Shown here in pieces: positions 1 to 12,143 of a stretch of DNA of 42,255 bases (positions are counted from its first letter, which is position 1; the number at the start of each line of letters is the position of its first letter). The translations under genes and the position numbers were made by a program. Origin of the DNA: Alectoria sarmentosa (taxonomy: Eukaryota; Ascomycota; Lecanoromycetes; Lecanorales; Parmeliaceae); NCBI GenBank assembly GCA_009733775.1, contig WOGZ01000288.1, positions 1-42,255 on the forward strand. The letters are read 5' to 3'. Below the pieces are notes generated by a model. It saw only the letters and a list, made by a program, of their open reading frames with translations. It ran no database searches and was not told the origin of the DNA.

Positions 1-3000
1 TTTATAAAAAAAGTAAATAAATTATTTTATATTATTTTTTACGCTTTATAAAACGCACTTTTTAAAAGTTTTAAATTTGTTTAATTTATATATTAAATAT
101 TAATACGCGCGAGTTAATATATAATACACATCGTTAAATTTATTTAAATTAATATTTTCGAAATGTTTATAATAATATTTTTACATTATTAAAATATTAC
201 AATTATTTTTTATATTATTTATATATATTATAAATAAATTATATTTATATTTATTGCGTGAAAAAGAGCGAGAGAATAAAAATCACTAATCGCGAAAATA
301 CTCGCGCGCTTAAAAATTGATATCTTTTAAAAATTTTCTTCGAAATAATTTTTGCGTTAATAAAAAAAAAAATACGTTATTTTATAACGTTTTTCAAACT
401 TTATAAAATACACTTTTTAAAATTTTTAAATTCGTTATATTCGAATATTAAATGCAAATACGCTTTAATTAATTTATAATGCAAATCGTTAAACGTGTTA
501 ACGATCGTTTTCGTATCAAATCGATTTAATTTAATTAATAAAAAATTTACTCGATTCGATTTATATTGCAAATTAATCGAGATATATAATTAAATTAAAT
601 TATATTAAAAACACGTTATTATATAATTTATTAATAAATTTTAACGTGTAAAATTAATAAATAACGACTTTATTAAATTAAAAAAAAAGTAATAAAAGAG
701 AGATATAAAAGTGTGAAATAATTAAATTCATTTTTTAATAATTTATTTATTTACTTTTAAATAAATTTAGCGTTAAATTAATTTAATTAATAATATTATT
801 ATTAAAAAATTTATTATATCGTTTAATATTTTAATAAAAGATTTTATTTATATTTAATATTTATATTAAAATATTTATTTTTTAATAACGATTAACGTTT
901 TTATAAATATGCGATTTTTAATTTATAAAATTATAAATAACGAAAATAAATATAAAGTTAATATTTTTAATATATAAATTTATAATTATTATAATATTAA
1001 TTTTTGATTTTTATAAATAATTATTATAAAAATAAGATTTAAAACTTTTTACGTTTTAATATCGTAATTTTTATTATAAATTTAATATAGTTTTTTTAAT
1101 ATTATAAAAATAATCGTTAATAAATATAATAATTTATTTTATATAATTATCGATTTTTTAAGAAATTATATAATAATATAATATTAAATAATTTTAAATA
1201 AACGTTTTTAATAATAAATAATCGTAAAATTGAATTATTTTAATATTAAAATTTCGATTTTTATTAAAATTATTCTTTATTTAAATATTCGTTATAGTAT
1301 TAATCGACTTTTAATTTATTTTTAATCGTTATAAAGTTTATTTTATTTTTTATCGAATAAATTATTTTTATTTTTACGTTTTTTATATTAACGTAATATT
1401 TAAATAATAAACGTGAAAATAATATTTTATTTAAAACGATTATTACGATTAAAAAAAAAGAAAATTAAAAAAATTAAAAATTAAAAAGATTTAAAAAATG
1501 ATAAATATTTTTATAAAAAAAGATTTTAATATTTATAATTTATTAAGAAATATATAAAGTAATAAAGATTTTAAAATAAAAAATAATCGATTTTTATAAC
1601 GTTACTTTTTCGTAAAATTTTATATTAAAAACGATTATTTATTCGATATTTTGTTAAAAAATAACTTAATTAATAAATTTATCGAAAGTGCTCGATTTAA
1701 TCGTTAAAAAATTATATTAATAAAAATAATAAAAATTTCGAAATTGCTACGTAAAAAAATTCTCGTTATTAATAATTCGAAACTTTTTAAATAATAAATT
1801 ATGTTTAATTCGAATAATTTCGATAATATAAATATAAATAAATTATATAAAAAAATTAAAAAAAAATATATTATATATTAATAATCTTTTATTAATTATA
1901 AATATATTAAAAAGTTATAAAAAAGTTTTATACGACGAGATAACATTTATTTATATATAAAATTAATATTAAATTTATTTTTTAACGATGTCGCGAAAAT
2001 GTTTAAGATTATAAATACGTATAATAAATAATTATTAAATAATTTTTTTGCAAATAAGATTTTATTAAAGAAAAAAAAAGAGTTAAATTAAAATTTAAAT
2101 TATATAAATAATAATAACGATACGAAAGACTTTTATTTAAATATAATTAACGAATAAAATCATTAAGCGTGATTTAATTAATTTTTAAATCTTTAATATT
2201 TAATTATTTAAGTCGTTATTATTTAATAACGACGTTATATTAAATATTTTAAATATGCGTTTTTTATTAATATACTTAATAATTACTTTTAAAATTATAT
2301 TACGTAATTAATAAACTTTTTTATTATCGTTAAAATTTTAATACGATTTTGTATATATAATATTTTATAAAAAGATTATTTAATAACATTATTAAAGATT
2401 TTATAATATTAAAATAAAAGTAACGTATACGATTTAAAAATAATCGAATTAATTAAAATGCTTTATTTTATAATGTTTTTTTCGTTTAAAAATAAAATTC
2501 GAAATAATTATTTTATAATAAATAATTCTTTAATTATCATTTATTTAATTTTTTATTTATTTATTTTTAATTTAAAAATTTAAAATTTTATAATATTAAA
2601 CTCGCGATAAATAATATAATATATATATATATATATTATAATATTATTATCGTCGTCGTTATCGAAAAAAAACGCTTTAATAAAATAATTTATTTTATTT
2701 TTTATTATTATTTTAATAATTCGTTTTCGTATATTAATTTTTATTATTAAATTATATTATAAATATATTTTTAATACGATTTAATATTTATTATATAAAA
2801 TATAATGAATCATAAATTAATATTCTCTTTATATAATTAAAAAAAATTATTAAAAATATTAATTTTAATTATATTTTTCGATTGACGATAATGAAATTTA
2901 AAGATTTTATATTTTCATCGATAATATATTTAATATATATTATATAAAATTTTTTTTTTTTAATTTATATATATTATATATAATTATCGTCGATAATCGA

Positions 3001-6000
3001 ATTTTTATATCGTTTTTCATTATTATTATTTTTTATTTATTTTAAAAATTTTTTTTTTACGTTTTTAATCTCGCAAAGCAAATCGTTTACGATTTTAATA
3101 ATTAAATAAATTATTTATTTAATAACGAATTTTAAAGCGTTTAAATGAATAATATTTAAAATATTAACATTTTTTATAACATTTTAATTAATTAATTAAT
3201 AAATAAATGTGTTAAACTTTTAAAAAAAAACTAGCATTATAAAATTATTATAAATAAATTTTATTATAATTAAACTTTTATTAATTATATATAAATCGAT
3301 ATTTTTTTATAATAATTTTAATATTATATCGATTATTTATTTATAAACTAATTATTTCATTTTTATAAATTTTTATATTTATCGATTTTGAATTTTTTTT
3401 TATTAATTTTGAATTTATTTATTAAAATAAAAATTAATGAAAATTAATTAATTAATTATTTTTATTTTTTTATTATAAATGCGATTTTAATTTGAGAATC
3501 GCATTTTTTTTAAAGAGTTTTTAAATTATATATAATTATATAAATTTTATTTTATTTTATTTTATTTTCTCGTTTTTTTATTTCTGTTATTTAAATTCTT
3601 TTAATTTCTTTTATAATATTCGTTTATTTTTATACGAATTTCGTTAAATTATGTTTATTCGTTATTATTTATAATGTTGAAATCTTAATTAAAATTTTAA
3701 TTACGATTTTAATAATTAATATTTTAATATTTTTATTAAATTTTTTTCTTTTTACTTTATTAACATTATATTTATTATTATTAATAATAATTTTTCGAAA
3801 TTAATATTTAATAATTTTATATAATTTATATTTATATTCGTTTTTTTAGCAAATTTTTTATTCGATATAAAGTTTTATAAAATCGTTAATTAAAATAATA
3901 AAATCGATTTTATTAATTTATTTTTATATAATTTTTTTATTTAAAAACACGTTCGTTTTAATAATATCGTTAACGTTACTTTTATAAAATAATTTTATAC
4001 ATTTCGTTTAATTTCATTTAAATAATTTTTTAAATATATTAATTATTTTTATAAAATCTTTAAATTGCATAATTAAAGTTTTTACGAAATTAATTTTTTT
4101 ATAATAATTACAATATTCGATAAAATAAATCGATATTAAAAAATTAATTTCGTTAAAATATTTTAAAAACAATATTTAAATGCAATTTAATTAAGATTTA
4201 TTAATGATAATATATTGTTTTATTAATATATTCGCTTATTATTTAACATTTATTCGTTTTTCTTTTATTATTAAAGTAATTAAATTTTTTAATAATAAAT
4301 TTATTAAGTTATTTTCGACGAATTAAATAAAGTTATTATAAATATTTAATATTTAAGTTATATAATTAATTCGTTATTATATACTTAATAAAAAATAAAT
4401 ATTTTTAAATAATAATTATTATATAATAAAACGTATATTAAAATTATCGATATTTATTTCGAAAATATCGATAATAATAGAAAATTTCATCGTGAAATTT
4501 GATTTTTTAAATTCGATAATTATAATCTTCAATTTTTAAATAATTATAATCTTCAATTTTTATTTATTTATTTCGTTATTATACGTTCGAAAAAAAAATC
4601 GTTTTTTTTATTATATAATTTACGTTAAAATATTATTAAATTAATTAATTAATAATATTATAATCGAGACGAGTAATATTAACGTAAATAATAATTTTAA
4701 TAAATATATAATTTAATAATTATATTAAAAAGCGAAGATTTTCGAAAGAATTTTTTAAATATTATAAAATTTTAATGTTAAATATAATATTTTCGCGATT
4801 AATTAAAATCTTTATAATTTTCGTAAATTCATTATTTTTAAAATTAGTTAATTATTAATAAACATTTAATAATTAATTATTTAAAATCGTCGAGGTTTTA
4901 AATTACGATATATTTAAAATTAATGTTTTTATAATATAAAATTATTCGTATTTAAAGTAAAAATTATCGCTTTATAATCGAAAAATATATATTTTATTAA
5001 TAATAATAAAATTAAATCGCGAAATAAAATCAATATTTTATATAACGATAATTTTAAAAATTAAATTATTAATAAAGATTTTAAAGTTGATAAATACGTG
5101 TATATAAACGTTTTTAACGATAATATATAAATTATTTTTATTACTAATTTTATTATTAAAAATAAAAGCTTTAATATTAAATAATATAATATTATTTATT
5201 TATTAATTAAATTATAATATATTAAATAAATATACGAAAATTGTTATATTGTTTATTTTTAACAATAATAGAAAATAAAAGATTAAACTTTTTTATATTT
5301 TTATTTTCGTTATTAAAATAACGTTTTTATCGTTAAATAAATAATAAATAATATACATTTTTTTAAGTCTATTTCGAGTTTTATAAAATTTATTTATTAT
5401 TATTAATTTTATAAAAAAATTAATATATAACATTAATTAATTTTTATATTAATTAAATAATTTAAAATATTAATAATAACGTAATTAATCGCTATTATCG
5501 AATCGAAAAAAAATATTAAATATTAAAATTAAAAATAATATAAAAAAAAACATTAATATAATTAATAATAAGCGAGTTAAAATTTAAATAATCGTAATTG
5601 TTTTATATTTTCGTATTTATGCGATATTTAAAATTTCGTTTTATAAATAATAAGAAAAAGTTTATTTCGTTATTTATATTTAAAAAATTTATAAAATCGT
5701 AAAACGATTTTTTATTACTTTTATATAAAAAGACGAAATTTTTATTTTATTTTTATTTTTTATTCGAATTATTAAAAGTTTTTAAATTTCGTAATCGTAA
5801 AAAAAAAAATTATTTTTATATAATATAAAAAAATTAATATATATAATTCGAAAAAATTTCGTCGTCGCTTTCGAAAAAAAATTTGCGTATTAAAACGATT
5901 TTAATAAATTTTATATTCGTTTAAATTTCTTTTAAACGCGTTAATCGCGTTAAAATTATTTAAAATATATATATTTTATTTTTTCAAATTTTTAAGCGAA

Positions 6001-6460
6001 GCGTATTCGAATTAATATAAATATATATAAAAAAAAAAATTTAAATACTCGATTTTTATTCGAAAATTAACGCGATAAATTTATTAAATAAAATTTTAAA
6101 TTTAATTTATAATATAATTTTTTAATAATATAAAATACGATACGTTATTATTTAAAATTTTAAAAATGAAAAATGAATAATTAAAAATAAATATTATAAG
6201 CGTTAACGAAAATCGCGTTTTTTTAACGATTTATGCGATAAAAACGAATAATTCGATTATAATAAAAACTTTATATATTTATTTAAAAATTTCGAAAAAT
6301 TTATTTATTTTTCGAATTGAAATTAAAAGATAATAAAATCGTCGTTAAAAAAATAATAAAAGTCGCGTTTTTCGTATATCGATTAATTTAATATAAAAAT
6401 TTTATATAAAATAACGATTATAATATATTTTACGATGTTTTTTATTTAAATTTTATAAGA
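1..6460. repeat. AT-rich RIP-type block, no intact genes
   Basis: In spot-counted lines only about one base in ten is G or C, and no ORF of useful length exists. The remaining cytosines are mostly followed by G, while CA, CT and CC are nearly absent. This is what C-to-T mutation outside CpG would leave after acting on both strands. Such blocks in Pezizomycotina are normally transposon-derived heterochromatin degraded by repeat-induced point mutation. Some stretches are purine-rich on this strand (about 1440-2100) and others thymine-rich (about 3400-3750), so more than one ancestral element or orientation may be present. No long terminal repeat or protein relic could be read by eye. An AT dinucleotide run sits near 2618-2637. 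Confidence 0.85.
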
Positions 6461-6747
6461 GAGGTATATCGTAATGAGCTTGCGAATGATTGGTTCCCGT
6501 AGCGAGACACGAGTGAAGGTAGATCATAGGTTAGCCCCGCTAAGCGAGTCTGAATTGCTGAGTCTACACTTTGACTATCGTCTCTCGCGGTGACGTCAAC
6601 CTTCAATTTCGCACAGCACGTCTCATCTGCATGCTCCACTTTCCCAACGAACTCAAGAATCGGTAGAGCTAAGTTCATCGCGTTGAGAGAAAGGAATTCC
6701 AAGTAGACATGGTGAACGACAGTCGATAACGAAGCTGCAAACATCAA
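6442..6747 (-). pseudogene. Protein-like frame cut off by the AT-rich block
   Basis: About 95 codons read like ordinary protein (for example KVEHADETCCAKLKVDV). They then run across the composition boundary near 6465 and end at a stop inside AT-rich DNA. No splice join to the gene upstream on the same strand could be confirmed. This could be the last exon of that gene or the remains of a separate gene truncated by insertion of the AT-rich element. Confidence 0.3.
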
Positions 6748-6846
6748 TGCTGTGCCTGCTGATCTTGGCTGGCATGACTTTGAATCTCGCTACGCTGAGA
6801 CTGGCGGCACCAAAAAGACATTCCATGCGTCTCAAAAAGGCCGAGT

Positions 6847-7902
6847 CTAGAGCGGGGGTTGGGTTTCTTTTTCGATCCGTCTGCGGAAACGAGCCGAGCG
6901 TGGTTGCCCCAACTTCCAACGCATTCTTTCCACTAATACGAGAGGGGTCACCGGCGGTATCGCTGTCTCACCCTCGGCAAGCTTAACCCAGCCAGTTGAT
7001 GGCCCTCGAATTTCAGGTCCGGTATAGCCATTAGACTGAGCTGCCTCCGTAGGGTTTCTCGAACCTGCCATCCTTTCATCGACTACGCTCGGATCTCGGT
7101 GGCTTTCTGGAAAAGCATTTTGCTCGCGTAATGCAAGGGCCATGACAAAATCGATAGCTGATGAGAGAGTGGTAGTGACAAGGTTGTCGCTGTCATATCC
7201 GGGAAACATTCCTTGAATGAGCTTGGGTTGAATGCTTTTGAAGCTAATTGGCGCACTTAATCCCGCTGGAAGGTTTGTCCGAAGCAAGTAAACTCTCTGT
7301 GTACGTTCCTGGCTTGTCTGCTGATCGACGATGATGACCAGAGCCCGAAAAAGAGGTCGGATTTTGTAGTATCTATTCTGTTTTTGATTAATTCCAATCA
7401 GGCCATGATCGTCGTTGTATGAATGGTCTTCCATCTCCGTTTCAGTCAAGCTTGTTCTCTTTGAGCACAACGGTAGAGTGTATTCGACATGGTCGCACCA
7501 TGCTCTGTGAATGTCTATGATGTCTTCGACTGTTATAGCTTGCGTCTCAGACGGAACCCTGATAGAGATGATCTTGGCGACGAAATTCCCAAAATCGAGG
7601 TCAACATCATGACCGGAAAACCACTGCTCGTAGATGGTGAAGATGATTTCAGAACGACTTCCTTTATCGTTGGAATGGGCCATGGTGCGAGGTTCCAGAT
7701 GTGGAGTCACAGCGTAGACCGCTGTAGATTTATTACAGCTATCCTGAATATGTTCAAGCCTGACTGGCGGATTGGGTAGGCAGGGAGTGAGAATGAGGGG
7801 CTGATTGGCACTGAGATAATCTCGACAGCGTCTGTGATACCCTTCCTGATCATAGCGAAGATGATTAAGGATCTCTTCATTGGTCCATTTAGGGCGTTGC
7901 AT
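6847..7902 (-). CDS. Unrecognised protein gene next to the AT-rich block
   Basis: One open frame of 351 codons starts at the ATG at 7902; the frame also extends upstream to a GTG at 7929, which I did not use. The product begins MQRPKWTNEEILNHL and has no signal peptide, membrane segment or family motif I recognise. The middle part has mixed hydrophobic and charged residues typical of a globular protein, and the last 80 residues are Pro/Arg-rich. The end is uncertain. A possible splice from about 6969 into another frame would extend the protein beyond the stop at 6847. A second protein-like frame runs on the same strand from 6747 to 6442, where it enters the AT-rich block. The gene may therefore be longer, or have lost its end. 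Confidence 0.6.
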   Translation of the reverse strand: MQRPKWTNEEILNHLRYDQEGYHRRCRDYLSANQPLILTPCLPNPPVRLEHIQDSCNKSTAVYAVTPHLEPRTMAHSNDKGSRSEIIFTIYEQWFSGHDVDLDFGNFVAKIISIRVPSETQAITVEDIIDIHRAWCDHVEYTLPLCSKRTSLTETEMEDHSYNDDHGLIGINQKQNRYYKIRPLFRALVIIVDQQTSQERTQRVYLLRTNLPAGLSAPISFKSIQPKLIQGMFPGYDSDNLVTTTLSSAIDFVMALALREQNAFPESHRDPSVVDERMAGSRNPTEAAQSNGYTGPEIRGPSTGWVKLAEGETAIPPVTPLVLVERMRWKLGQPRSARFRRRIEKETQPPL

Positions 7903-7929
7903 GATTGGAAAGCAACTCAGTCGAATCAC

Positions 7930-9343
7930 TCAGCGGAATCAATGGCGGTTGAGCTTTGATGACGGTGTACTGCACCAGTATACCCTGGAAGTTCGAGAGA
8001 TTTTGACAGTGGTGACTGTGCGTGAATTTATGTTTTCTCGGTGTCAATTTGACAGAAGTTGCAACTCCACACCTCTGACTCATACTTGTTGGGTTTTTGA
8101 GTTTTTGGCTTGTGGCTTGGAGTAATTTGCTCACTATACAATTGCGTGGATTAGAGGCGCTTTGCGAGAGGAGAGCCACCACCGAAGCCACATGAAATTA
8201 GGTGGGATCTGTGTGAAATCTCGGCATGGTGGGCGTACATATTCGGGTCCATGGCCACCACTATGTTCTAGCCCTAAAAATTCTCAATTAGGTAAGGTAC
8301 CAACAGTTCTTAGTGCAAAGAGCGAGCGAGCCTCTTGTGGATTAGCGCAAGAATACGCGAGCTTGATTTCTTGATGAGCCAGAAGTATGATTGAAGACTA
8401 AAAGGTTTAAGGCTCTGAGTTCGAGCCCGTAGAGTCCGTGAGCCCGTGAGCATTGGAACAGAAGCGCAGTGCAAAATCGGCATACCGGTAAGAAGGGTCG
8501 GCGAGGATCTTAGGCTTACACCTACGAGTGGGGACGACTACTTAATGAGGGGCTGGATTTCGAGGACAGAACCCTTGAGGGGGGAGATAGTGTCATGGTT
8601 CCAGCTCTGCAGCCCTGCGGCAGGGCCGCAGGCACGTAAATAGCACAGCGTGGAATTTGGTCTTTTGGCCTAGCCAGCGGCGCCCTGTGGTAAACCTATT
8701 CCCTGAGTCCCTCAGGGTTACGCCGTGACAATAAATAATTCGCAGAAATGCGAAAAAAATTGAGGTTCTTTCATGTAAGAACCCTTGACATGACCAGCGA
8801 ATGGAGACCATTTCAGAGGACACTTTTTTCCAGTTTATGATATAGTGTGTAGAAGTGGTAACACCAAGCCAGATCTCGCAACATGTTAGTTGAGAGACGA
8901 TCGCAAAATCGACAAAGACCAAACAGAAACATTTGAAGCACTGAAAGAAATTTCTTATCTCGTTTTTCAATATTTTGCGCTGCTTTGTTCAATGTTATTG
9001 AGATTTGGCTTGATGGATTTTGATGCGAAGAATGTTATCATTTGAAAGAAAGAAAGATTTCAAATGTGTCGAGAACAATGACTTTACTTCAAACATGTTG
9101 AATCTCAAATATGTGTTGTGTTGTGCACAAAGAACAACGGAAACACAATGCTATTTGTTTAACATGGTCGAGATACGCTTCTTGACACTACTTAAGGCCA
9201 TCTTCAATTCCTTTCTGTATTTTCCCCTATCAGTGATTCAGCTGCACACGCAAGGCTCACATCATTCCCCTCTCGATACGAAGTACAATTACTCTAACAG
9301 CATCGCAAGAATCGAAATCGAACACTTCAACTCCCCCATCGCA
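7930..9343. other. Intergenic, 1.4 kb
   Basis: This stretch lies between the 5' ends of two divergent genes, so it should contain both promoters. Only short overlapping frames are present, none with protein-like composition or splice-site support. The sequence just before 9344 is A/T-richer and likely holds the 5' untranslated region of the repeat protein gene. Confidence 0.4.
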
Positions 9344-10321
9344 ATGCCACAACAAGGGCCTGGTACCAAACTTGTGTTGAAGGGCTTGAAGCGGGCATTC
9401 CCCAAGATCGCAGAGCAGCGCGAGCAGGAGGAGCGGGAAGAGCGGGATGAACAGGAGTCGAGGAAGCGCGAGCACGTATCACACAATACCAATGGTGAGA
9501 ATCGGCAGACACCCTCAATTCACTCGACCCTCGGTCATCTAGAAGATCACAGTCAATCTAGAGAACACTCTCGACACGGATCTTCAATTCACTCAAATGC
9601 TGGAAGTAGGAGAAGTCACACTCAACCTGAAGGCAGCAGTAGGCCAGAAAGCGTTCGAGGGGGGCTTTCAATTCATTCGGATGCATACAATCTGGAGAGC
9701 CATGGTCAATCTAGAGACCACACTCGGTCAGGAAGTGTTCGGCAGGGACACTCAACTCACTCAAAAGCTGGAGGTCGAGGAAGTCACAAGCAATTCGAGG
9801 ACAACGAACCACCCCAGATTACTCTACAGAGACCTTCAATTCGATCTAATGCTGAGAACAGTGGAAACCGAGGAAGTCAAAACCATTCGAGACATAGTTC
9901 TCGGCTAGAAAACATGGTGCAGAGACTTTCGGTCCACTCCGATTCTGAGAGTCGGGGATCCCGCAATCTGTCTGGACATAGCACTCATGAACCGATACAC
10001 CCAAGTCTGGCGACGGAGCTTCAAAGAAGAGAACGTGACCCAACGTCAGCACTCCCAGCCTCAACGCGACGATCGGGCAGAGGAGCGAGAGACGAGGCTG
10101 CTGAGTATCAGCCGGAAAGCGACGAGGAGAGGTTGAGTCATCCGGCCAGCCATTCTCGACAATCTTCGGTAAGATCCGATGGCTTCAGCCACCCTAATAG
10201 GGATTCGGAAGGATCTTTCAATCGAGGTTCTCGAAGAGCAGCATCTACTCAGGGCGCTGCCGAATCTGGAGAGACAACAACGCACAGGAATGGCAGACGT
10301 TCAGATAGGAGACAATTCTAG
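9344..10321 (+). CDS. Ser/His/Arg-rich protein with 28-residue tandem repeats
   Basis: The gene has no intron and encodes 325 residues from the ATG at 9344; the frame is open further upstream, but those residues look like translated leader. Residues about 1-50 are basic, then strongly Glu/Arg-rich and probably helical or coiled-coil. Six imperfect repeats follow. Each begins with Ser-Ile/Val-His-Ser-Asn/Asp-Ala and continues with SH, Q, SR and HSR motifs. In the DNA the repeat starts fall at 9515, 9584, 9668, 9752, 9836 and 9929, with three consecutive 84-base steps. The tail is Arg/Ser/Glu-rich. There is no signal peptide or membrane span. The composition suggests an intrinsically disordered, highly phosphorylatable protein, possibly RNA- or chromatin-associated, but I recognise no family. 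Confidence 0.7.
   Translation: MPQQGPGTKLVLKGLKRAFPKIAEQREQEEREERDEQESRKREHVSHNTNGENRQTPSIHSTLGHLEDHSQSREHSRHGSSIHSNAGSRRSHTQPEGSSRPESVRGGLSIHSDAYNLESHGQSRDHTRSGSVRQGHSTHSKAGGRGSHKQFEDNEPPQITLQRPSIRSNAENSGNRGSQNHSRHSSRLENMVQRLSVHSDSESRGSRNLSGHSTHEPIHPSLATELQRRERDPTSALPASTRRSGRGARDEAAEYQPESDEERLSHPASHSRQSSVRSDGFSHPNRDSEGSFNRGSRRAASTQGAAESGETTTHRNGRRSDRRQF
9515..10010 (+). repeat. 84-bp in-frame tandem repeat, six degenerate copies
   Basis: Copies start with variants of TCAATTCACTC at 9515, 9584, 9668, 9752, 9836 and 9929, giving spacings of 69, 84, 84, 84 and 93 bases. All spacings are multiples of three, so the protein frame is kept while the copies diverge. This suggests old intragenic duplication under coding constraint. 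Confidence 0.75.
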
Positions 10322-10688
10322 ATAATCGCGACTCCGATATAGAGCCATGAAAGGAGCGTCTAGCTTGGCGGGATTTTGGCGGCGAGATGATGAAGATTAA
10401 GCGATTACATAGACTGAAAGTAGGGAGTATTTTCTTCACCATAGAGTTTATCTGTTCCCCTTGTTGATTTTATTTTACTATCTTACGGTTTTACGCAGCA
10501 CGGTTTTGTGTAGTAGGCTTAGTCTCATCGTACTGCAAGGTGTCCCCCTTGTAGTCATGCGGTTTTATGTTGAATAATCACATATATGAGTTGTCGCAAG
10601 ACTTGTACTATCACTACTCAATAAATCGCGCGTGAAAGGTGGCCAATACAGAGGCCTTTCGCGGGGACTTTTCCGCATTCAAATAGAA
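10322..10688. other. Convergent intergenic spacer
   Basis: The spacer lies between the stop codons of two converging genes. It is T-rich on the + strand after 10400 and presumably holds both 3' untranslated regions. I see no gene in it. Confidence 0.4.
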
Positions 10689-12007
10689 TCAGACCGGAGC
10701 CCATCGCTCATCGTCCGTGACATCGATGTCTCGACGCATGTGAACCTGACCCAAGGGAATATCGTGCTCTCCGGACTGTTGAGCTACAGTAGCACCAACA
10801 CTGTATATACCACCTTGTCCTGTAACTAATTGGTCATCGACGGATGACAAGATGCCATTGTCGCCCATGCGGTGGAAACCTCCATTGCCATGAACCAACG
10901 CGGAGCTGGGTCTCATCTTCCCGGGGCTCCCAGAGCTTTTCGCATATTCACGACGAGTAAACAAAGATTTCGGCCCGTGGAGACGTCCCCGTTGGATTAG
11001 ATAAGTCATGTTCGGAAGGCTTATACTGATAATCGAAATGGCGCCCTCGGCCATCGACCAATGCAATAAAGTAATGTTGTTCCCTGGAATCCAGGAATTA
11101 GCATGAATCGATTATAATGTTTTCATTAAGAAGCGGATGCAGTTTGCGAAGAGGCAGAGGGGTGAACATCGATGGCAATGTACATACATGTCAAGTCGGT
11201 TGGAATCGTCTTCGCAGTCTTCACGGCAATCACCAAGCGGCCAAGTGACACGACAAAAACACTATATTCATATCAGTGAATTTTAGTCAGGTTGGTCTTT
11301 GTCAGCCTACCAATAAGCGCAGAAAAAGAATCCCGTCAGAACCATCTTTCGGGCGCGGCCAGTGTGGAGCGTCCACAATACCGGTAGAGGCATTAGCATT
11401 ATATAAAGATCGGTTATGAAATTTGTTATTGTGTTGCCAACGAGAAATAGGTAAGGGTCAATGCAGTGTCCTGGAGTCAACGGAAGCCAAGTTTTCTGTA
11501 CCGGAATGCATTGAAAGATAGCTGATAGCATGGCGGAGAGGACCCAGGCAGTAACAAGGGCTAAGCCAGTAAACACGCTCACTCGGAAGAGGGCCGAGTT
11601 CATGCGGAAGATGCGAACGTAGGACAGTATGGCGGAGTACTTAGGTAATGTGATTGCGAGGTTAAAGGTGAGTATCCATATGTAATTGTACTTGAGGCCT
11701 TGGGTCAACTCTTCGGGAGCCACTTGAATTTCATGATGACCAAGACCGTCAGAGACCCATTCCAGCACAATTGGTAGGGTTACGAGCACGAAAGGCTTTC
11801 AACAAGTCAATTTGATATAGCTATGTCGATTTCAGGAATATTTACCAGACTTGCAATGGCGAACCAATCATCCCACCAGATTCTTCGACTCTTTGACAGC
11901 AACCTGGACCAAACTCGAAGTGCTATTGCTAGCGTAGGCAGAATGATCATGACGATACATAATGTGACAAGTCCTGGTCCACGGTCTGAATCTGGTGGTG
12001 AAGACAT
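10689..12007 (-). CDS. Rhodopsin-domain integral membrane protein (PTH11-like class)
   Basis: Four exons join to 371 residues: 12007-11846, 11795-11311, 11261-11188 and 11083-10689. The introns are 50, 49, 49 and 104 nt less the missing one (three introns: 50, 49 and 104 nt), with GT-AG ends, and all joins keep frame. The product has about seven hydrophobic helices. Family hallmarks are a WWDDW motif after helix 1 (residues 44-48), PKYSAILSYVRIFR after helix 3, a QCIPVQKTW loop segment, an IRL-like helix ending in VKTAK, and TWNNITLLHWSMAEG before the last helix. These fit the fungal rhodopsin (Fung_rhodopsin) family of plasma-membrane proteins related to PTH11 receptors. The cytosolic tail of about 100 residues is Gly/Asp-rich and divergent. 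Ligand and partners are unknown. Family assignment is strong; receptor function is inference. Confidence 0.88.
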
Positions 12008-12143
12008 TCTTGCCGCAATCTTGAGAGATCAAAGACGAAAAGCCATGTAAATGGCCGAAACTAGGGTCCGCTTTATGGACTGGCGCCTTGGAGGTAGACA
12101 GAGCATCACAATGCTCTACTCCCGCAACGCAAGAACTCTTGAA

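Noticed and set aside
1..6460. CRISPR-like or centromere-specific array in the AT-rich block
   Set aside because: No regular repeat-spacer spacing or satellite unit is visible; RIP explains the composition.
8400..8440. GAGTTCGAGCCC resembling a tRNA T-arm/B-box
   Set aside because: The flanking bases do not form a T-stem or acceptor stem, and no A-box lies at the right distance.
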